Shown one piece after another: positions 59,921-64,000 of a stretch of 64,000 bases of DNA (positions within the stretch are counted from its first letter, which is position 1; the number at the start of each line of letters is the position of its first letter). Below the pieces are notes generated by a model. The model worked only from the letters and a program-made list of their open reading frames with translations. It was not told the DNA's origin and ran no database searches. The DNA lies in NCBI RefSeq assembly GCF_000321225.1, contig NW_004450267.1, forward strand, positions 4,456,978 to 4,520,977, read 5' to 3'. This DNA comes from Odobenus rosmarus divergens (lineage: Eukaryota > Chordata > Mammalia > Carnivora > Odobenidae). Made by a program: the position numbers and the translations under genes.

Positions 59921-59953
<33 letters not shown>

Positions 59954-60073
59954 CACGAGAAGGGGGAGGGGCAGTGGGAGAGGGAGAACCAGACTTCCCA
60001 CTGAGCAGGGAGCCTGACACAGGGCTCGATCCCAGGACCCTGAGAACATGACCTGAACCTGAGATCATGACCT
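59905..60073 (-). mobile_element. Can-SINE, 5'-truncated
   Basis: Poly-T, a long GA run (59927-59952) and AGCAGGGAGCCTGACACAGGG. It stops before the tRNA-derived head, so the 5' end is missing or scrambled. Confidence 0.9.
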
Positions 60074-60959
60074 TATTATGATTAAACATCTATTGTTTCC
60101 AAAGTAAGAACTTTAGTCAATAAGGACTGTACTCCTAAATTTCACTTTTTATACTAAATTCATCTTTTTATTCATCTATTATTCAGAATATTTTGTCTTT
60201 GCTTCATCTGTTCTCTCCTCCCTGAGAAAAGTACTCTGTGTAGAAATTTTGGACTCATTTTAGTTTGAGAAGTGTGCTTTTTCTTTTCTTAATTGGATAA
60301 TCTGGGTTTGTAAGCTTGTCTGTTAGAATCACATAGGGAGCTTGTTAAAAATAAAGATTGCTAGGTTTGAATTAGATTGAATACCTGGGAATTTTAATCA
60401 GATAGCTCACCATTTGGAACCACTATTCAAAACCTGATCTCTGGTATTCTAGGATTCCTTAAAGACTCTGTTGATTGGTTCAGGAGCACATACCGAGGAC
60501 TTATGATGGGACTCACTGACCCTCAACCAGAGCCTCTATTGCTTTTATCTGTTTTGTTTTCTGGGACATCCACCTCAGATGTGGTTTCAAAGAAGTTTTA
60601 TGTTAAAAAGCAAATATGCTTACCACGGATAGAGCTTATCAGAGTTCTGCCTCTGATATGTGATAGGCTTATCTCTATAGAGAAGCCTCTGCAAACTGTG
60701 TAAGGTAGGAGTTATGGCTTGTTGAAGCTTATATAAAATTTTTAAAATGGTAACACAAATATGTTTCTCAAATAATGTACTCTAAGTTATAATTTTCACT
60801 TTATGGTTTTTCTGAGTATGCTCAACATATTTTTAATAAGTTCTTAAATCTGGTTTTTAAAAATCTTTGAATAGAAGAAGTTGAAAAATGGTAGTTGCTA
60901 CCTTTACATGTAGTTCTTTCGATCCATGGATATAGAATGTATTTATTTAAATCTTAGTT

Positions 60960-61785
60960 TACATTATTTACATTATTAAATGCTTTATAACTTTCAGTGT
61001 ATGACTCTTGCTGTTTTGCTGTATTTTTTTCCTATGTATTTTATGCTTTTTGATGGTTATGTGAATTGATTTAGTTCTAATTTCAGATTGTTCATTGTTT
61101 GTATATAGAGTTACAGTTCATTTTTGTATGTTGCTTTTGAGTCCTTTATCCTTACTGAACTTGTTTATTAGTTCTAGGAGGGTTTTTTTGTTGTTTTTGT
61201 TTTTTTTTGTGGGTTCCTTAGGATTTTCTACACGTAGGAGCATGTCATTTGCAAATAAAGGCAGTTTTACTTCTTCCTTTCCAATCTGGGTGTCTTTTAT
61301 TTTTCTTGTCTGATTGCACTGGCTAGAACTCCAGTACAGTTTTGAATAGGAGCGGCTAATTTGTACATTCTTTACTTGTTTTTGATCTTAAGGTGAAAGC
61401 ATTCAATCTTTCACCGTTGAATATGGTGTTAGATATAGGTTTTTTTGTAGGTGCCTTTTATCAGGCTGAGGAATTTTATTTTCCAAGTTTGTTGAGAATT
61501 TTTATCATGAATGGATGTTGGATTTTGTCATGTTTTTTCCTAAAGATTTTATTTATTTATTTGAGAGAGAGAGCATGCTTGAGCAAGCGCAAGCACCAGC
61601 ACGCATGAGTGGGGGGAGCAGCAGAGGGAGAGGGACAAGTAGACTCTGTGCTGAGTGAGGCGGCGGCGGGGGGGTGTCCTGTGTGGGGCTCAGTCCCACA
61701 ACTGGAGATCATAACCCTAGCCAAAATCAAGAGAGAGACACTCACCTGACTGAGCCACCCAGGTGCCCCTTCATGTTTTGTTTTT
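60960..61785 (-). mobile_element. L1 ORF2 (reverse-transcriptase region) fragment
   Basis: Antisense ORF2 sequence: CATGTCATTTGCAAATAAAG at about 61241 is the decayed FADD region, followed by the GATTGCACTGGCTAGAACT and AAAGCATTCAATCTTTC stretches in the usual order. A SINE is inserted at 61537-61770. Confidence 0.75.
61537..61770 (-). mobile_element. Can-SINE inside L1
   Basis: Reverse copy with an expanded middle, including GGCGGCGGCGGGGGGG at about 61660. Duplication TCATGTTTT 61528-61536 and 61771-61779. Confidence 0.93.
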
Positions 61786-62563
61786 TAATATAGGGGTGGT
61801 GATTTTTAGGATCAGCTGTGCATTGTATACCATATAGCCTTAAATGAGAATCATGGAAGTTGATTTGCTGTCATTCATTCAACAACTATTAATGAAGTGC
61901 CTGCCATATGTGTTTCTGATTAGTGCACTAGATTCTGATGAACACTAAATAAAGATTTAGATATACCAGGTTCATTTTAGGCTCATGAAAATAAAGTTTT
62001 GTTGTTTCCATGATACTAATTTTTTAAAAAACAGTTTAAAAATATCTAAGTAAAACCTAAATAAGAAAGAGCCCAGTTCCACCTTTTTCTAAAATAATAG
62101 CTTTTTGTTGTTGTTACCATGGACAGTATCATTAGCAGAGCTTTTACGCATATTTTTCTTTGTGTTCAGGTGGTGCTAGGTTTCCTTTTAGAACTGCTTT
62201 ATAAGTAATAGCCATATGCACAAAGCAAATTGTTTGCACTAGTTTGGAGGTGCTCCTGTAATTCCACTATCTTACTCTCTTTTTGGCCATGAACACTGAG
62301 GTTTTATGGTACAGTTTGCAGCATATAGATTTGCCCCATTACTTGAAATTGTATGTAGTCACAGTTTAATTTGTTCATTTCTGCTAATTGGCTGTCTTCA
62401 ACTGTGAAAGCAGTTGAAATTCTGTGATTAGTTGAAATTGAAGTAGTGCAGTTTGCTCAAGAGCGAATAATGTATTTGTTTTGACATTAGTTTTAATTTT
62501 TGTTATTCAACATTTTGATGGAGTAGAAATTTAGTATTCTTAATTATAACAAAATGTATTTAA

Positions 62564-62762
62564 GGGGCGCCTGGGTGGCTCAGTTGTTAGGTGTCTACCT
62601 TCAGCTCAGGTCATGATCCCAGCATCCTGGGATCGAGTCCCATGTCGGGCTCCCTGCTTGGTGGGGAGCCTGCTTCTCCCTCCTCAGCTCCCCCTGCTTG
62701 TGTTCCCTCTCTTGCTGTCTCTCTCTGTCAAATAAATAAATAAATAAAATCTTTTAAAAAAT
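62564..62762 (+). mobile_element. Can-SINE
   Basis: Full copy; duplication TGTATTTAA 62555-62563 and 62763-62771. Confidence 0.96.
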
Positions 62763-62771
62763 TGTATTTAA

Positions 62772-64000
62772 TCAGTTTTATAGTACCTTTGCTATATCAA
62801 CATTTAAGCCTACTTAGAGATGTCCAGTCTTGGGCTACTCTTTGGCATGAAAAAAATGATAGCAAATTCATGGGTATATGATGTTATTGCTGTATTCCTA
62901 CTGTTTAAAAAAGAAAGCAAATAAGCAAAACCCCAGCATTAATTCTTCCTTTATGTGATTTAAGAAAAATAGTGTTCTCTAACTCCATTAGCCATTTGAA
63001 TCCCACATGGCCCACTTATAGCATTGTGATCTAACTGTATTTTCTTTAAGAATTATTAGGAGCTTCTCTTGGGAGTAGCTTCTAATGTTGAAATTATCAG
63101 TGAATATTCATTGATTCTTCATGTATGGAAATTTAGATGTTATGTCAATTAGTTATAATTTATAATTTATTTACATAGCATTAAGATGAAATGATATATA
63201 TAAAGCAATTGGAAGAGTCCTGGCAAATAGTGTCCTATCTTAGCAGATACTACCATTGTTTTATTGTTGTTTTTTGGCAAGCATGAAAATTAAATTCAGA
63301 TACTCTTTAAGATTTAAAATTTTGCATTTTAGATGTAGCATCTCTTTGTAGGAGTTGTATTTGTTAATTTAAAAAAAAGAGGCTAGTACTGTCCTTGGTG
63401 ATAGATTGATCTGTCTTAATGTGTTCAAAGTGAGTGGGATGGGGGACCGAGACATGTCAAAACCATCTAGGGATCTGAAAAGAATGCACATCTCTGATCA
63501 TTTAAAGGTTGCTGGTCTAGAAGTTTAACTTCTTGTAGCCTTAATAAGAAAAATTTGTTAGCCCAACCTAGCTGTATGATACTAACTTAATAACTTGGCA
63601 TTTTTTAGCAACTGGAATTTATATACAATGAAATTTTTCATGACTAAATAATCTCATTTTCCACAATATTGAGCTCTGATCTTTTGTTAATGTGTGATAT
63701 GTAAGAGTTTGGTTTTATATTCATCTTGTGTTTTAATCCCTCACCCCTTTTTATAAGATTTTAAATGAAAATGAAATCTTAAACATGGAACTGTAATATG
63801 TATAAGTAGCATTTTATTACCATATAAGTTTAGATTTATTTGGTTATTATAAATGTAAACAGCAAGGCAGTTTTGAATAATGCAAACATTTCAATATTAT
63901 TAGACTCAGCATCTAATATTTTTATAATTTTGTTACACAGTATTGAGAAAACCAGATAAGTAACTGACATCACTGTTTTAAATCTTGCCTTACAGTCTTA
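62772..64000. other. Intron, nothing recognised
   Basis: AT-rich to the window edge. The next DLG1 exon (KYRYQ...) is not reached. Confidence 0.65.

Noticed and set aside
63975..64000. Acceptor-like CTTGCCTTACAG at the right edge
   Set aside because: The following TCTTA does not encode the Lys-Tyr-Arg-Tyr-Gln start expected for the next DLG1 exon; probably chance.

Overview
The window is carnivoran genomic DNA, AT-rich and almost entirely intronic. Twenty-four tRNA-Lys-derived Can-SINE (SINEC) copies are present. They are of the 'GCGCCTGGGTGGCTCAG' type, which points to an arctoid carnivore (bear, seal or mustelid relatives); no canid-type SINEC_Cf copy was seen. One 190-base assembly gap lies at 24098-24287.

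Two coding exons can be read, both on the + strand and both from DLG1 (SAP97, a MAGUK synaptic and junctional scaffold). The first, 9388-9554, is an internal exon. It encodes the last part of the L27 domain and the Ser/Thr-rich linker of the beta (L27) isoforms, and ends in phase 0. The second is a 10-codon exon at 37498-37527, found by eye and too short for ORF scans. It reads Met-Asp-Cys-Leu-Cys-Ile-Val-Thr-Thr-Lys, ends in a phase-0 GTAAGA donor and matches the palmitoylated double-cysteine N-terminus of PSD-95. It is therefore the alternative first coding exon of the alpha isoforms. Both exons should splice to a common exon beginning Lys-Tyr-Arg-Tyr-Gln beyond the right edge of the window. 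A 20-codon upstream ORF ends in a TAATG overlap with the alpha start codon. The alpha exon sits in the largest block with almost no recognisable repeats (about 36528-40430), which probably holds its promoter and 5' UTR.

The rest is layered transposon sediment. A nearly full-length, frameshifted antisense L1 (21149-28303) is bounded by a 15-bp target-site duplication, and its 5' UTR carries a segment copied from, or shared with, DNA about 2 kb away (29979-30240). A second nearly complete but older antisense L1 (about 51790-57060) is split by a solo LTR (53547-53975). Further L1 pieces fill 48100-51785 and 57075-61785. A Tigger1-like DNA transposon lies at about 32070-33815, an MLT1 LTR at 13112-13477, hAT elements at 7048-7250 and 45846-46016, and L2 and MIR relics are scattered throughout. 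Every L1 whose orientation can be read is antisense to DLG1.

Region by region: 1-9.4 kb is intron with old L1M, SINE, hAT and MIR pieces. Then come the beta exon at 9.4 kb and 9.6-21.1 kb of intron with many SINEs, an MLT1 LTR and L2. The young L1 occupies 21.1-28.3 kb, and 28.3-36.5 kb is intron with Tigger1. The alpha-exon block is at 36.5-40.4 kb. Beyond it, 41-47.8 kb is L1M fragments and a diverged repeat pair, 48-61.8 kb is L1-dominated, and 61.8-64 kb is plain intron.
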